Notes under the pieces: generated by a model | What the model was told of the DNA's origin: nothing | The model's input: the letters and a program-made list of their open reading frames with translations, nothing else | The model's database searches: none | Made by a program: the position numbers and the translations under genes | Part shown: positions 1 to 6,085 of the stretch, piece by piece | How positions within the stretch are numbered: the stretch's first letter is position 1 | Layout: every line of letters begins with the position of its first letter | Source: Opitutaceae bacterium | Lineage (GTDB): Bacteria > Verrucomicrobiota > Verrucomicrobiia > Opitutales > Opitutaceae | Direction of reading: 5' to 3' | Length of the DNA: 12,539 nucleotides | Assembly (NCBI GenBank): GCA_009919985.1 | Contig: RGAX01000066.1 | Coordinates: 1-12,539 of the forward strand

Positions 1-1
1 T

Positions 2-499
2 ACCCTCGACCTAGTGCTTTCGCATATCCCAGTGCGGGCAGACAAAAGAACTCACGTCTTTAATCATCCTCTAGGTGAGGTGCCGGTATATTTGGTGGGT
101 AGTCGTCTTTTACCTAAACCAAAGCTAAAATTTCCTTACTATCTCCGCGATCAGCCGTTGTTTTTACCCAGCCATCGAAGCCCCGTGCGCGGCGACTTTG
201 ATTCACTTTTGGCTACCGCGCATATCGAGCCGGTGGTGCGCGCTGAAGTTGATGATATGGCCCTCATGCGCCTACTCGCCTTATCCGGTAAAGGCCTCGC
301 GCTAGTTTCCAAAATTGTAGTCGAGCGCGAACTGCAGTCTCGCCAGATCAAATTCATGGCCCGAGTTCCTGGCTTGGCGGAAAAATATTTCGCACTTACC
401 GTTCGCAAACGGTTCGAAAATCCCTGGATCAGCGAAATAGTCGACGCCTTCCGAGACCGTCTTAAAGAGTTAGCGGCTAACCCCGCGCCCCGCCCGTGA
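2..499 (+). CDS. LysR-type transcriptional regulator, NhaR-like, C-terminal part (5' end outside window)
   Basis: The reading frame is open from base 2 (TLDLVLSHIPV...), so the GTG at 14 is internal and the gene begins before the window. What is visible is about 165 residues of the effector-binding domain of a LysR-family regulator; the N-terminal winged helix-turn-helix is missing. The segments DLVLSHIPV, FNHPLGE, DDMALMRLLALSGKGLALVSKIVVE and the final KYFALTVRKRFENPWISEIVDAF follow the layout I know from NhaR (the Na+/H+ antiporter gene activator), especially FNHPLGE and the DD-ALM block. By family knowledge it would bind promoter DNA as a tetramer and respond to a ligand or ion. The ligand cannot be read from this fragment, and no antiporter gene is visible. 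The stop codon lies inside a copy of a dispersed repeat (491-521). I am sure of the LysR family and moderately sure of the NhaR subgroup. Confidence 0.85.
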   Translation, partial: TLDLVLSHIPVRADKRTHVFNHPLGEVPVYLVGSRLLPKPKLKFPYYLRDQPLFLPSHRSPVRGDFDSLLATAHIEPVVRAEVDDMALMRLLALSGKGLALVSKIVVERELQSRQIKFMARVPGLAEKYFALTVRKRFENPWISEIVDAFRDRLKELAANPAPRP

Positions 500-521
500 T
501 CTCATGCTCGGTCGCATGCCG
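491..521. repeat. Dispersed intergenic repeat, copy C (short)
   Basis: These 31 bases match copy B (3772-3802) at about 27 of 31 positions and share the GATCTCAT and GGTCGCATGCCG-like core. The copy overlaps the stop codon of the LysR gene, so part of it is translated as the last residues (APRP). It contains a short hairpin, GGTCGCATGCC-like, in the position where copies A and B also pair. It sits at the 3' end of a gene, like copy A. Confidence 0.6.
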
Positions 522-762
522 CACGCCCCCACTTAGCGCCTTCGGACTCCTGCAGTAAGTGAATGCTTTCTGCTCTTTGTTGGCTAATAATTTAGTTCCT
601 TTCGTTTGGCCGCATATGGTCTCACGAGGAGGCTCTATTTGGTCCAGCTCGCTCCAAGCTGATCGTTACAACGCGAACCGATACGATGGGGCTTTCACCG
701 TAATGCTCATATTGCAATTTAGGGGTGGCCCAAAAAAAATATTAATCTCATCACTTAGATTT

Positions 763-1311
763 ATGCGAACACTGCAGCCATCACTCCTGCATCCCCTCGT
801 TAAGTTACGCCCGCTTTTAGCAGACGACTGGCAAGCGCTCTATGCGGTTGCAAGCGACCCACTGATCTGGGCCGTCCATCCGGCCAATGATCGTTGGCAG
901 GAACCGGTGTTCCGACGCTTCTTTGCTGACGCTTTGGCTAGTGGCGGCGCCTTGGTCGCCATCGATCCTGCGACTAATGAACTCATCGGCTCGTCTCGCT
1001 TCGATCGCACGCGTGCCCAACCCGGCGAGATCGAGATCGGCTGGACCTTTCTCGCTCGTAGTTATTGGGGTGGTCCGACCAACGCAGCCCTTAAGTCCCT
1101 GATGGTGGGTCATGCTCTAATCGAGTTCGATCGGGTCATTTTTATCGTTGGGGAAGGCAACCTCCGATCGCGTCGCGCCATGGAGAAAATTGGTGGCCAT
1201 CTGACTAACCGCGAACACTACGCCGAAATGGCCGGCAGGATGGCTCGTCATGTCATTTACTCCATTGACCGTGCCGGTTTTGCCAGTGGCCCCCTTGGTC
1301 GTATCGGCTAA
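763..1311 (+). CDS. GNAT-family N-acetyltransferase (RimJ/RimL type)
   Basis: About 182 residues. A GNAT enzyme transfers the acetyl group of acetyl-CoA to an amine; this one resembles the RimJ/RimL-like Acetyltransf_3 group, whose small-molecule or protein substrate usually cannot be predicted. Seen: an N-terminal LVKLRPLLADDWQALYAVASDP (beta1-alpha1), the EIEIGWTFLARSYWGG block (about residues 89-104) with the pyrophosphate-binding loop, and NLRSRRAMEKIGG (about 133-145), the classic C-terminal motif. The frame is open upstream to 559 with further ATGs, but homology-like sequence only starts near MRTLQPSLLHPLVKLRPL, so I prefer the ATG at 763. No good Shine-Dalgarno sequence is visible there. 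The gene stands alone and converges on the sialidase-like gene. Function within the family is unknown. Confidence 0.85.
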   Translation: MRTLQPSLLHPLVKLRPLLADDWQALYAVASDPLIWAVHPANDRWQEPVFRRFFADALASGGALVAIDPATNELIGSSRFDRTRAQPGEIEIGWTFLARSYWGGPTNAALKSLMVGHALIEFDRVIFIVGEGNLRSRRAMEKIGGHLTNREHYAEMAGRMARHVIYSIDRAGFASGPLGRIG

Positions 1312-1430
1312 CGCAGCTGAACAGTAGCTGACGCTGCGGTTGCCTTCCCCTCCGGCTGATTAGCGGTTGGACCAAATTAGCGGGGACTTAGTCAGTCGCA
1401 ATTATGAGCCGGCGCTCAACATCTGCAACC

Positions 1431-1498
1431 CGCTCGCGATCTCACTGCCGGTCGTGCGCCGGATACGTCGAGTAACTCCATGGGCGCGATCGGGCGCG
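1431..1498. repeat. Dispersed intergenic repeat, copy A
   Basis: About 52 of 68 bases match copy B at 3772-3839. Conserved blocks include CGCGATCTCA, TACGT and TAACTCCAT. It lies between the convergent GNAT and sialidase-like genes. The segment around CCGGTCGTGCGCCGG can fold into a short hairpin, and the equivalent outer pair in copy B differs on both strands in a compensating way (C-G to T-A). Both copies are also preceded by GGACCAAATTA (1369 and 3727), with different spacing, so the repeat may begin there. Confidence 0.65.
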
Positions 1499-1528
1499 CT
1501 GATTTGAACCGTGTTAGGCATCAGGCTC

Positions 1529-2617
1529 TCACCGTGCGTCCCAAATCGTCGCCGCGATGTACCGCTCGCCCTCTTTCTGGTCATTGAAATAATAGACCGT
1601 TACGATCTTTCCATCGGCCCGCTCCACGCTTCGCGGATAGCCGAGATCCCACGAGCCGCCATCATTGCGCAGGACGATTTCCTTGCCCCAGGTCTCGCCC
1701 TGGTCGCTGCTGATTCGCGCACGAATCCCATAAGGCTCAGAGCGGTATCCATAGGTGATCACCAAGCGGCCGTCCCGGAGTTTGATCATGCTCGAAGGAT
1801 TGCCATTTGAGCTACCGGTACTCTCCACGGGTCGGTTCAAGAAACGCCAAGTTTGGCCGTTATCGTCCGAGCTCCACGCGTCGATGAAGTGTTCGGAGCC
1901 TTCTTTTTGCCGCAACGTCGTGAGAATCCGGGTAGGTGAGAGGCGTACCGACGACGGCATGATGCTGAAACCTTTTGGCTCCTCTCCAATCCAGGAAACC
2001 AAATTCCAGGTTTTGCCGCCATCGCTCGTGCGAATGCATAGGGTCCTGCCTTCGCGGCCGTTTTCTTTCGAGGCGGTGATGAAGGCGGTTAAGGTCTTTG
2101 CGTCGTCGACCAAATAATCCGTACGGGCGGCGATGCCTTTGCGCTCGAAGTGCGGTAATTTATAGGGTCCTTCCCACGTTTGCGCACGATCCCGTGAGTA
2201 GTAGAATCGCGAGAACCCACGGCCACTGGAGACCATTCGCAACGCCACCGCAGAGTTGGGGGCCGTGAAGTCGAGCTCGTTCACACAGTCCGTGCCTTCA
2301 CCTTCCTTTTCGGGTACGTCGTTAAAGGTGGGGACTTCGATTTTCCACGTCAGGCCGCCATCCTTACTCCGAGCAAACCGGGTGACATTTGGCTGCTGGC
2401 TGTCGATCGCATGACCCCGCGCGTTATTTTTCAAATATCCCTGCATAAAACCGACGACAATTTCGTCGCCCCACACCCAGATGCCATTGTTCGCGGGCCA
2501 GCCACCAAAACGGCCGGGTTCTTGGTAAACGATTGCATTTTTTAAAACGGGTGCGTCCGCGGCCTCGAGCGTTGAGCTGGCGAGGAGTAACGCTAGGGTG
2601 AAAGTGAATCGATTCAT
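1529..2617 (-). CDS. Secreted sialidase-like (BNR/Asp-box) protein
   Basis: 362 residues with a signal peptide (residues 1 to about 20, MNRFTFTLALLLASSTLEAA), so exported. Five Asp-box motifs (S-x-D-x-G-x-T-W type) are visible at about residues 84-91 (SKDGGLTW), 141-148 (SRDRAQTW, lacking the glycine), 198-204 (SDGGKTW), 250-257 (SDDNGQTW) and 303-310 (SSDQGETW), spaced 50-57 residues apart as expected for a six-bladed beta-propeller. The ending DLGYPRSVERADGKIVTVYYF is typical of exo-alpha-sialidase-annotated proteins common in Verrucomicrobiota and Planctomycetota. Family members hydrolyse terminal sialic acids or related sugars, but many act on other glycans or are unassigned, and I cannot place the full catalytic Arg triad/Tyr/Glu set. 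No transporter or sugar-catabolic gene lies nearby. No clear Shine-Dalgarno sequence precedes the ATG at 2617. The beta-propeller fold is confident; sialidase activity is a guess. Confidence 0.85.
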   Translation of the reverse strand: MNRFTFTLALLLASSTLEAADAPVLKNAIVYQEPGRFGGWPANNGIWVWGDEIVVGFMQGYLKNNARGHAIDSQQPNVTRFARSKDGGLTWKIEVPTFNDVPEKEGEGTDCVNELDFTAPNSAVALRMVSSGRGFSRFYYSRDRAQTWEGPYKLPHFERKGIAARTDYLVDDAKTLTAFITASKENGREGRTLCIRTSDGGKTWNLVSWIGEEPKGFSIMPSSVRLSPTRILTTLRQKEGSEHFIDAWSSDDNGQTWRFLNRPVESTGSSNGNPSSMIKLRDGRLVITYGYRSEPYGIRARISSDQGETWGKEIVLRNDGGSWDLGYPRSVERADGKIVTVYYFNDQKEGERYIAATIWDAR

Positions 2618-2760
2618 GGTAGTAGGAACGGGAAACCAGATTGGCGTAGGGGAGGGGTTTAGCGGTAAATGAGAGGGCGGAAACTAAGTGGTCCGGCCCG
2701 CGTTAAAATGAAACCTGTGCTTCCTCGGGAAATTACGGACACGCGTTGAGCGTTTTCAGG

Positions 2761-3024
2761 TCAATGGCTCCTAGTCAGGTTTTTTCTTCGCTCCATAAAG
2801 AAACGACAGAACCAAAGAAGACCTAGCGTTAATAAGCTGTAGGGAAAAAGAAACACCCCCCAAAATGGCCAAAGATTGCTGTTTTTAACTAGACCAAAGG
2901 CGCAGCCGCTAATCGGAATCACGGCAGGAGCAAAGCTCCAGTAAAACCATGGGCCCGTCCATTTTTTCCATGCTGCAATCTGCAACGGCAAATACGCCAA
3001 GCCAATGATGACGAATATAAACAT
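2761..3024 (-). CDS. Small hypothetical membrane protein
   Basis: 87 residues, not recognised. Three hydrophobic stretches are visible: about residues 2-18 (FIFVIIGLAYLPLQIAA), 26-45 (around WSFAPAVIPISGCAFGLV) and 52-73 (LWPFWGVFLFPYSLLTLGLLWF). The tail FMERRKNLTRSH is strongly positive and so probably cytoplasmic. It is rich in Trp and Phe. It lies between the sialidase-like gene and the RelB/MazF-like operon on the same strand, with gaps of about 140 and 98 bases, so it is probably transcribed alone. No Shine-Dalgarno sequence is evident. The hydrophobic pattern argues for a real gene; the function is unknown. Confidence 0.6.
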   Translation of the reverse strand: MFIFVIIGLAYLPLQIAAWKKWTGPWFYWSFAPAVIPISGCAFGLVKNSNLWPFWGVFLFPYSLLTLGLLWFCRFFMERRKNLTRSH

Positions 3025-3122
3025 GTAAACAGCGGGGCCTTTAGGTCCGATCTATTTCGCGCCGGTGACCGATGAATGCGAGCCAAAGGATTCAGAGATC
3101 GAGTGCGAAACTAAGGGCTGTC

Positions 3123-3410
3123 TTAAGCTGCTCCATTTGTGGAGATGTCAGCCGTCCCTAACCGGCGGATCAATTTTTCGTGGCCGAGACTCGTTACTCC
3201 TTGGATGTTCACCCACGATTCCTGATCAAGAAATTTTAGCTTACCTAGTGCCACTTCGTAGTCTGATCCGCGATTTTCCGTGGTGAGCGGGGCGCAAATC
3301 GTTAGTGTCCTGGGAGCGTCCAGATCTTCCCGAGAAATGACGACGGCTGGGCGAACCTTGCCCACTATTCCAAGATCAATGAGGTAGAGTTCGCCAGCAA
3401 TTGGGCTCAT
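3123..3410 (-). CDS. MazF/PemK-family toxin (endoribonuclease) of a type II TA module
   Basis: 95 residues from the ATG at 3410. The frame is open to 3455, but the ATG at 3410 overlaps the antitoxin stop as ATGA (3407-3410), which decides the start. Seen: GELYLIDLGIVGKVRPAVVIS (about residues 6-26, the first MazF strand pair with the conserved K-x-RP), TICAPLTTENRG (37-48, the P-L-T-T-x-x-RG motif) and a C-terminal SWVNIQGVTSLGHEKLIRRLG (65-85) matching the usual end of the fold. MazF-family toxins cut mRNA at short specific sequences and slow growth when freed from the antitoxin. It is the second gene of the operon with the RelB/DinJ-like antitoxin at 3407-3661. Length is normal for the family, with no frameshift, so it is probably intact. 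Confidence 0.85.
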   Translation of the reverse strand: MSPIAGELYLIDLGIVGKVRPAVVISREDLDAPRTLTICAPLTTENRGSDYEVALGKLKFLDQESWVNIQGVTSLGHEKLIRRLGTADISTNGAA

Positions 3411-3661
3411 CTTTGGTCTAAGTGTGAAAAGTCCGTCTGGTCGAGGTCGCCCCAAACTTTTGCGACCTGCTCAATCCGCGGTGCGATGTCGCTATTATCC
3501 TCGAGGCTCAGAGGAAACGGGATGGCCCTGCGGCGCTCGATCTGTGCGAAAAATATGTTCACTGCCTGCGTCGAGGTCATGCCGAGCTGATCGAGAATTT
3601 TTTCCACGCGAGCCTTGCGGCGCGGGTCAATCCGGGTGCGGAGGATGGCAGTTGCAGACAT
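3407..3661 (-). CDS. RelB/DinJ-like antitoxin paired with the MazF-like toxin
   Basis: 84 residues starting MSATAILRTRID. The beginning (RTRIDPRRKARVEKILDQLGMTSTQAVNIFFAQIERRRAIPF, about residues 8-49) is a typical RelB/DinJ ribbon-helix-helix domain: a beta-strand, then two helices with the S/T-x-A-x-N-x-F pattern, then R-x-x-x-IPF. The C-terminal 30 residues should wrap the toxin. The ATG at 3661 is chosen because the domain starts there; an in-frame start further upstream adds a hydrophobic, cysteine-rich stretch that does not fit. A perfect 14-bp palindrome sits 12 bases upstream. The stop overlaps the toxin start by 4 bases, implying translational coupling. A DinJ-type antitoxin with a MazF-fold toxin is a mixed pairing rather than classic RelBE or MazEF. 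Confidence 0.85.
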   Translation of the reverse strand: MSATAILRTRIDPRRKARVEKILDQLGMTSTQAVNIFFAQIERRRAIPFPLSLEDNSDIAPRIEQVAKVWGDLDQTDFSHLDQR

Positions 3662-3672
3662 GACACAAATAA

Positions 3673-3686
3673 AGCACAATTGTGCT
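3673..3686. promoter_or_regulatory. Perfect palindrome, probable operator of the RelB/MazF-like operon
   Basis: AGCACAATTGTGCT is a perfect 14-bp palindrome 12 bases upstream of the antitoxin ATG (minus strand). Type II antitoxins with ribbon-helix-helix domains normally bind such palindromes to repress their own operon. The position fits, but no convincing -35/-10 pair could be placed around it. Confidence 0.55.
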
Positions 3687-3771
3687 AGCCCCACAATCCC
3701 AGCTTTAGCCCGCTTCCTCTGTTAAGGACCAAATTAAAATCCACGAAGTGCCGCGCTACATTTCCGCTGCT

Positions 3772-3839
3772 CGCCCGCGATCTCATTCTCAGTCGCACGC
3801 CGAGTACGTTTAATAACTCCATCGGCGTGAACGGGCACG
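3772..3839. repeat. Dispersed intergenic repeat, copy B
   Basis: About 76% identical to copy A (1431-1498), and its first 31 bases match copy C (491-521). It lies immediately left of the tmRNA/tRNA 3'-end remnant, on what appears to be the chromosomal side of the junction. No coding capacity. Confidence 0.65.
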
Positions 3840-3853
3840 ATGGATTATAAAAA

Positions 3854-3878
3854 TGGTGCAGGTGGCGGGAGTTGAACC
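3854..3878 (-). other. 3'-end remnant of a tmRNA (or tRNA) gene; probable attachment site
   Basis: Read on the minus strand this ends in CCCGCCACCTGCACCA and contains the T-loop TTCAACT, i.e. T-loop, T-stem 3' side, 7-base acceptor strand, discriminator A and CCA. The T-stem 5' side fails to pair beyond two bases (CCAGG where GCGGG is required), and no D-arm, anticodon arm or acceptor 5' strand follows. So it is only the last 25 or so bases of an RNA gene. GGTTCAACTCCCGCC followed by a CACCT..CACCA end closely resembles tmRNA (ssrA) 3' ends; a Leu-type tRNA is the alternative. Such remnants arise when a tyrosine-recombinase element integrates into the gene. The remnant's 3' side faces left, so the element would lie to the right. 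No integrase is visible in the window. Confidence 0.6.
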
Positions 3879-4143
3879 TGGCTTCCTTGGGCCTTTAAAT
3901 GATGCATAAGCCAATGCTAAATAGATGGTTAATTTGTTTATCTCTATTTTTTATTTCTGAAAAATAAGCTCAAAAATGGGCCATTTAGCGGGTGTCTAGC
4001 GGGTGATTTTTGGCTGCTAGTGGTGCACACGTAGGCCAAGCCCAAGCGATCGCCCTGAGCTTCAATTCTAGTGACCAGTGAGTTCTCCGGCTGTCCAGTG
4101 ATCAGGGTCAGGTCGGGTATGGCGCACGTTTTATATCAATGTA
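3879..4143. other. AT-rich non-coding stretch next to the att-like remnant
   Basis: No gene is supported here. The part from about 3895 to 3980 is clearly AT-richer than either side and contains a weak AT stem (TATTTTT...AAAAATA, about 3947-3966). TAGCGGGTG occurs twice 11 bases apart (3986 and 3997). Short direct repeats near an attachment site may be recombinase arm sites, but this is speculative. Together with the remnant it marks a composition change between the left part of the window and hipBA. Confidence 0.4.
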
Positions 4144-4177
4144 TTGACTATTAAACTATTTAAAAGTCTATATATAG
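4144..4177 (+). promoter_or_regulatory. hipBA promoter with overlapping palindromic operator
   Basis: TTGACT (4144-4149) is a good -35; TCTATA (4167-4172, 17-base spacer) or TATATA (4169-4174, 19-base spacer) is a plausible -10. A 23-bp palindrome centred on 4157 runs from 4146 to 4168: GACT, one mismatched base, TTAAA, CTA, TTTAA, one base, AGTC. A second small palindrome, CTATATATAG, is at 4168-4177. The palindrome covers the promoter core, so HipB binding there would repress transcription, as in known hipBA autoregulation. The operator sequence is unlike the E. coli TATCC-N8-GGATA. Confidence 0.65.
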
Positions 4178-4186
4178 CCATTAATC

Positions 4187-4519
4187 ATGCGATCTTCCCT
4201 TCATGATCTCCTGCCGCCACCAACCCGCCGCGCCTTGGCCAAACTCGGCCAAGATGTGGCCACGGCGCGTCGCAAACGCAATTTCACCGTCGCCATGATG
4301 GTGGAGCGGATGGGTGTGGCCACCAATACCTATCGCCGAGTCGAAAAGGGTGATCCCACAGTGGCGATGGGCGCCTACGCCATGGCGCTTTTTGTCCTGG
4401 GCTTGGGCACGGCTCTCGGCGAATTAGTCGATCCCAAAGCCGACGATGTCGGCCTGCAGTTGGATGAGGCCCGACTGCCCAAACGTGTCCGGGTCAAGCC
4501 CTCGCCTAGCTCACTGTGA
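4187..4519 (+). CDS. hipB: HipB-like antitoxin / XRE-family repressor
   Basis: 110 residues. A Cro/CI-type helix-turn-helix spans about residues 20-79: LGQDVATARRKRNFTVAMMVERMGVATNTYRRVEKGDPTVAMGAYAMALFVLGL, with the usual V-A-T-x-T-Y-R-R-x-E-K-G recognition helix and following turn. In this family the protein is the labile antitoxin that binds the HipA kinase and represses the operon. The C-terminus (residues 92-110, PKRVRVKPSPSSL) is basic and proline-rich, likely a flexible tail. The ATG at 4187 follows a strong promoter with little room for another start. The stop overlaps the hipA GTG start as GTGA (4516-4519). The 5' leader is only about 10 bases from the putative -10, so translation may begin near the transcript end. 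Confidence 0.85.
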   Translation: MRSSLHDLLPPPTRRALAKLGQDVATARRKRNFTVAMMVERMGVATNTYRRVEKGDPTVAMGAYAMALFVLGLGTALGELVDPKADDVGLQLDEARLPKRVRVKPSPSSL

Positions 4520-5802
4520 AACGCACCCTGCAAGTCTGTCTGGGCGATGAAGGCCGCCTCGTCGGCACCCTGCATTATGATCAAAATGGCGCGCGCGAGC
4601 ATGCCGCTTTGGTTTATGACGAAACTTGGCTGGCGGCTACGGACCGCTTTGCGCTGGAGCCGAACCTGCCGTTGGTCACCGGCCCGCAGTATCACCGCAA
4701 AACCCCGGACGGCTCCGGGTTTCACGCGGCGATTGCCGATACCGAACCCGACGGTTGGGGCCGCCGAGTCATCCTGCGCGACCACGCGAAGCGGCGCCAG
4801 GTGGCGAAACGGGCGGGAGCCGAGGCGGGATCGGCCCAGCTCAATGCCGTCGATTTTCTCCTCGCCGTGGACGATGGCAATCGGGTTGGAGCGCTCCGCT
4901 TTCGCGATGAGGCCGGGGTATTTCAGCGCGCTGCTGAACCGGGTCGCCGCACGGCCCCGCCACTCTTGGAATTGCGGCACCTAATGAGCGCCTCCCGCGC
5001 TGTTGAAACCGAATCGGAGACGGCCGCAGATCTCGCCTACCTGCGAGGTCGGGGCACCTCGCTCGGTGGCTTGCGGCCCAAGTGCTCGGTGGTGGATGAC
5101 GACGGCATGCTGGCGATCGGAAAATTTCCGAGCGTTAAGGACGAACGCGCGGTCACGAAAGGCGAGGTGCTCGCCATGACCTTGGCGAAGGCCGCCGGCC
5201 TCAACGTCGCGGCTGCTCGCATCGTGGATAGCGACGGCCTACCTGTAGCCTTGATTCGCCGCTTCGACCGAACCCTCGATGGCCGGCGCTTGATGTATGT
5301 TTCGGCGGCGACTTTGCTTGGTGTCGAATCAGCCGGTGCCCAAGAACACAGCTATACGGAAATCGTGGATGCGCTGCGCGTCAATGGGGCGGCGGCCCAG
5401 GCCGACATCGAGGAGCTTTGGCGACGGATGGCCTTCTCGATTCTCATCACCAACGTGGACGATCATCTCCACAATCACGGCTTTCTCCATGCAACGCACG
5501 GTCTATGGCGACTCGCACCGGCCTTCGATCTTAATCCTTTTCCCGACCGCGCGCGTGAGTTAAAGACGTGGGTGTCGGCCGAAACTGGATCGGCCGCTAC
5601 CGTCGAGGCCCTGATGTCGGTGATCGCTTATTTTCGTTTGTCGCCACCGCGCGCAAAACAAATCCTGCGTGGAATCGAGCGCGCCGTTGCCGGATGGCGT
5701 GAGACCGGACGGGCCTTGGGCATGTCAAATCGCGATCTAGAAGACTTCGAAGAGGCCTTCGAACATGCGGAACGCGCCGCGGCCCAAAAAGCGTCCGGTT
5801 GA
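4516..5802 (+). CDS. hipA: HipA-family serine/threonine kinase toxin
   Basis: 428 residues, starting with GTG inside the hipB stop. HipA kinases phosphorylate glutamyl-tRNA synthetase (or another synthetase) and so stall translation and promote dormancy. Seen: the N-terminal subdomain with FALEPNLPL and the PDGWGRRV segment (about 78-85), a glycine-rich loop GTSLGGLRPKC (180-190), the ATP-binding lysine in IGKFP (K203), the RRFDR segment (248-252), the catalytic loop TNVDDHLHNHGF (D315 and N320, matching E. coli D309 and N314) and the metal-binding APAFDLNP (D338). All core kinase residues are present, so the enzyme looks active. Length is normal. Which substrate it modifies cannot be read here. 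It forms an operon with hipB and is followed by a 280-base region without a strong gene. Confidence 0.9.
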   Translation: MKRTLQVCLGDEGRLVGTLHYDQNGAREHAALVYDETWLAATDRFALEPNLPLVTGPQYHRKTPDGSGFHAAIADTEPDGWGRRVILRDHAKRRQVAKRAGAEAGSAQLNAVDFLLAVDDGNRVGALRFRDEAGVFQRAAEPGRRTAPPLLELRHLMSASRAVETESETAADLAYLRGRGTSLGGLRPKCSVVDDDGMLAIGKFPSVKDERAVTKGEVLAMTLAKAAGLNVAAARIVDSDGLPVALIRRFDRTLDGRRLMYVSAATLLGVESAGAQEHSYTEIVDALRVNGAAAQADIEELWRRMAFSILITNVDDHLHNHGFLHATHGLWRLAPAFDLNPFPDRARELKTWVSAETGSAATVEALMSVIAYFRLSPPRAKQILRGIERAVAGWRETGRALGMSNRDLEDFEEAFEHAERAAAQKASG

Positions 5803-5855
5803 GGGAACAGGCCGCTAGCGTTTTTTCCGAAAATATCCTTTTATCGGTGCGCTGT

Positions 5856-5870
5856 CCCGGCTTGGCCGGG
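5856..5870. terminator. GC-rich hairpin after hipA
   Basis: CCCGGC, TTG, GCCGGG forms a perfect 6-bp stem with a 3-base loop, 54 bases after the hipA stop. No T-run follows, so it is not a textbook intrinsic terminator; it could be a pause site or 3' end protection. Confidence 0.3.
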
Positions 5871-5891
5871 CGGGGCGGCCCATCGAAGTCC

Positions 5892-6080
5892 TCAGAACAA
5901 AGGTAACGCGGCCTCAGGGCTGCGGATACGGGTGGAGGGGGCGCGCAACTCGTGCCCGTCAAATCGGGGTAACCACACCTCAGCCTGTGCGAGGCGAGCT
6001 TTGTTCAGCGCTCTTATCGCCCTGTTCAGCGCATTATCGACTCGTTCGTCCCATTTTGATTTATCATAGCGTAAACTCAC
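5892..6080 (-). CDS. Possible small protein, doubtful
   Basis: 62 codons from an ATG at 6080, reading MSLRYDKSKWDERVDNALNRAIRALNKARLAQ at the start. The first half has a plausible soluble, helical composition. Its NALNRAI/RALNKAR heptad pattern, however, is simply the translation of the 21-bp direct repeats at 6002-6047, which recur upstream of two neighbouring paralogues outside any reading frame. It lies head-to-head with the LytTR-only gene. I recognise no family. It may be a real short gene whose coding sequence carries the operators, or chance. Listed so that it is not lost. Confidence 0.25.
   Translation of the reverse strand: MSLRYDKSKWDERVDNALNRAIRALNKARLAQAEVWLPRFDGHELRAPSTRIRSPEAALPLF
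6002..6047 (+). promoter_or_regulatory. GTTCA direct-repeat array upstream of the LytTR-only gene
   Basis: GTTCAGCGC occurs at 6003 and 6024 (21-base period), each followed by TTATCG (6014 and 6034); a third GTTC is at 6044 (20 bases on). LytTR domains bind pairs of about 9-bp direct repeats separated by 12-13 bases, i.e. a 21-22-base period. The array lies 40-85 bases upstream of the ATG at 6086. It resembles the array upstream of the full-length gene (about 25 of 33 bases). Confidence 0.55.
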
Positions 6081-6085
6081 CGTTT

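Noticed and set aside
559..762. N-terminal extension of the acetyltransferase to the upstream start at 559
   Set aside because: The extra 68 residues show no family similarity and the GNAT fold begins right after the ATG at 763.
3065..3286. Plus-strand open frame opposite the MazF-like gene
   Set aside because: Antisense shadow of a clearly recognisable toxin; no family features.
3841..3960. A complete tRNA gene on the minus strand
   Set aside because: Only the T-loop to CCA part is present; the T-stem does not pair fully and there is no anticodon or D arm.
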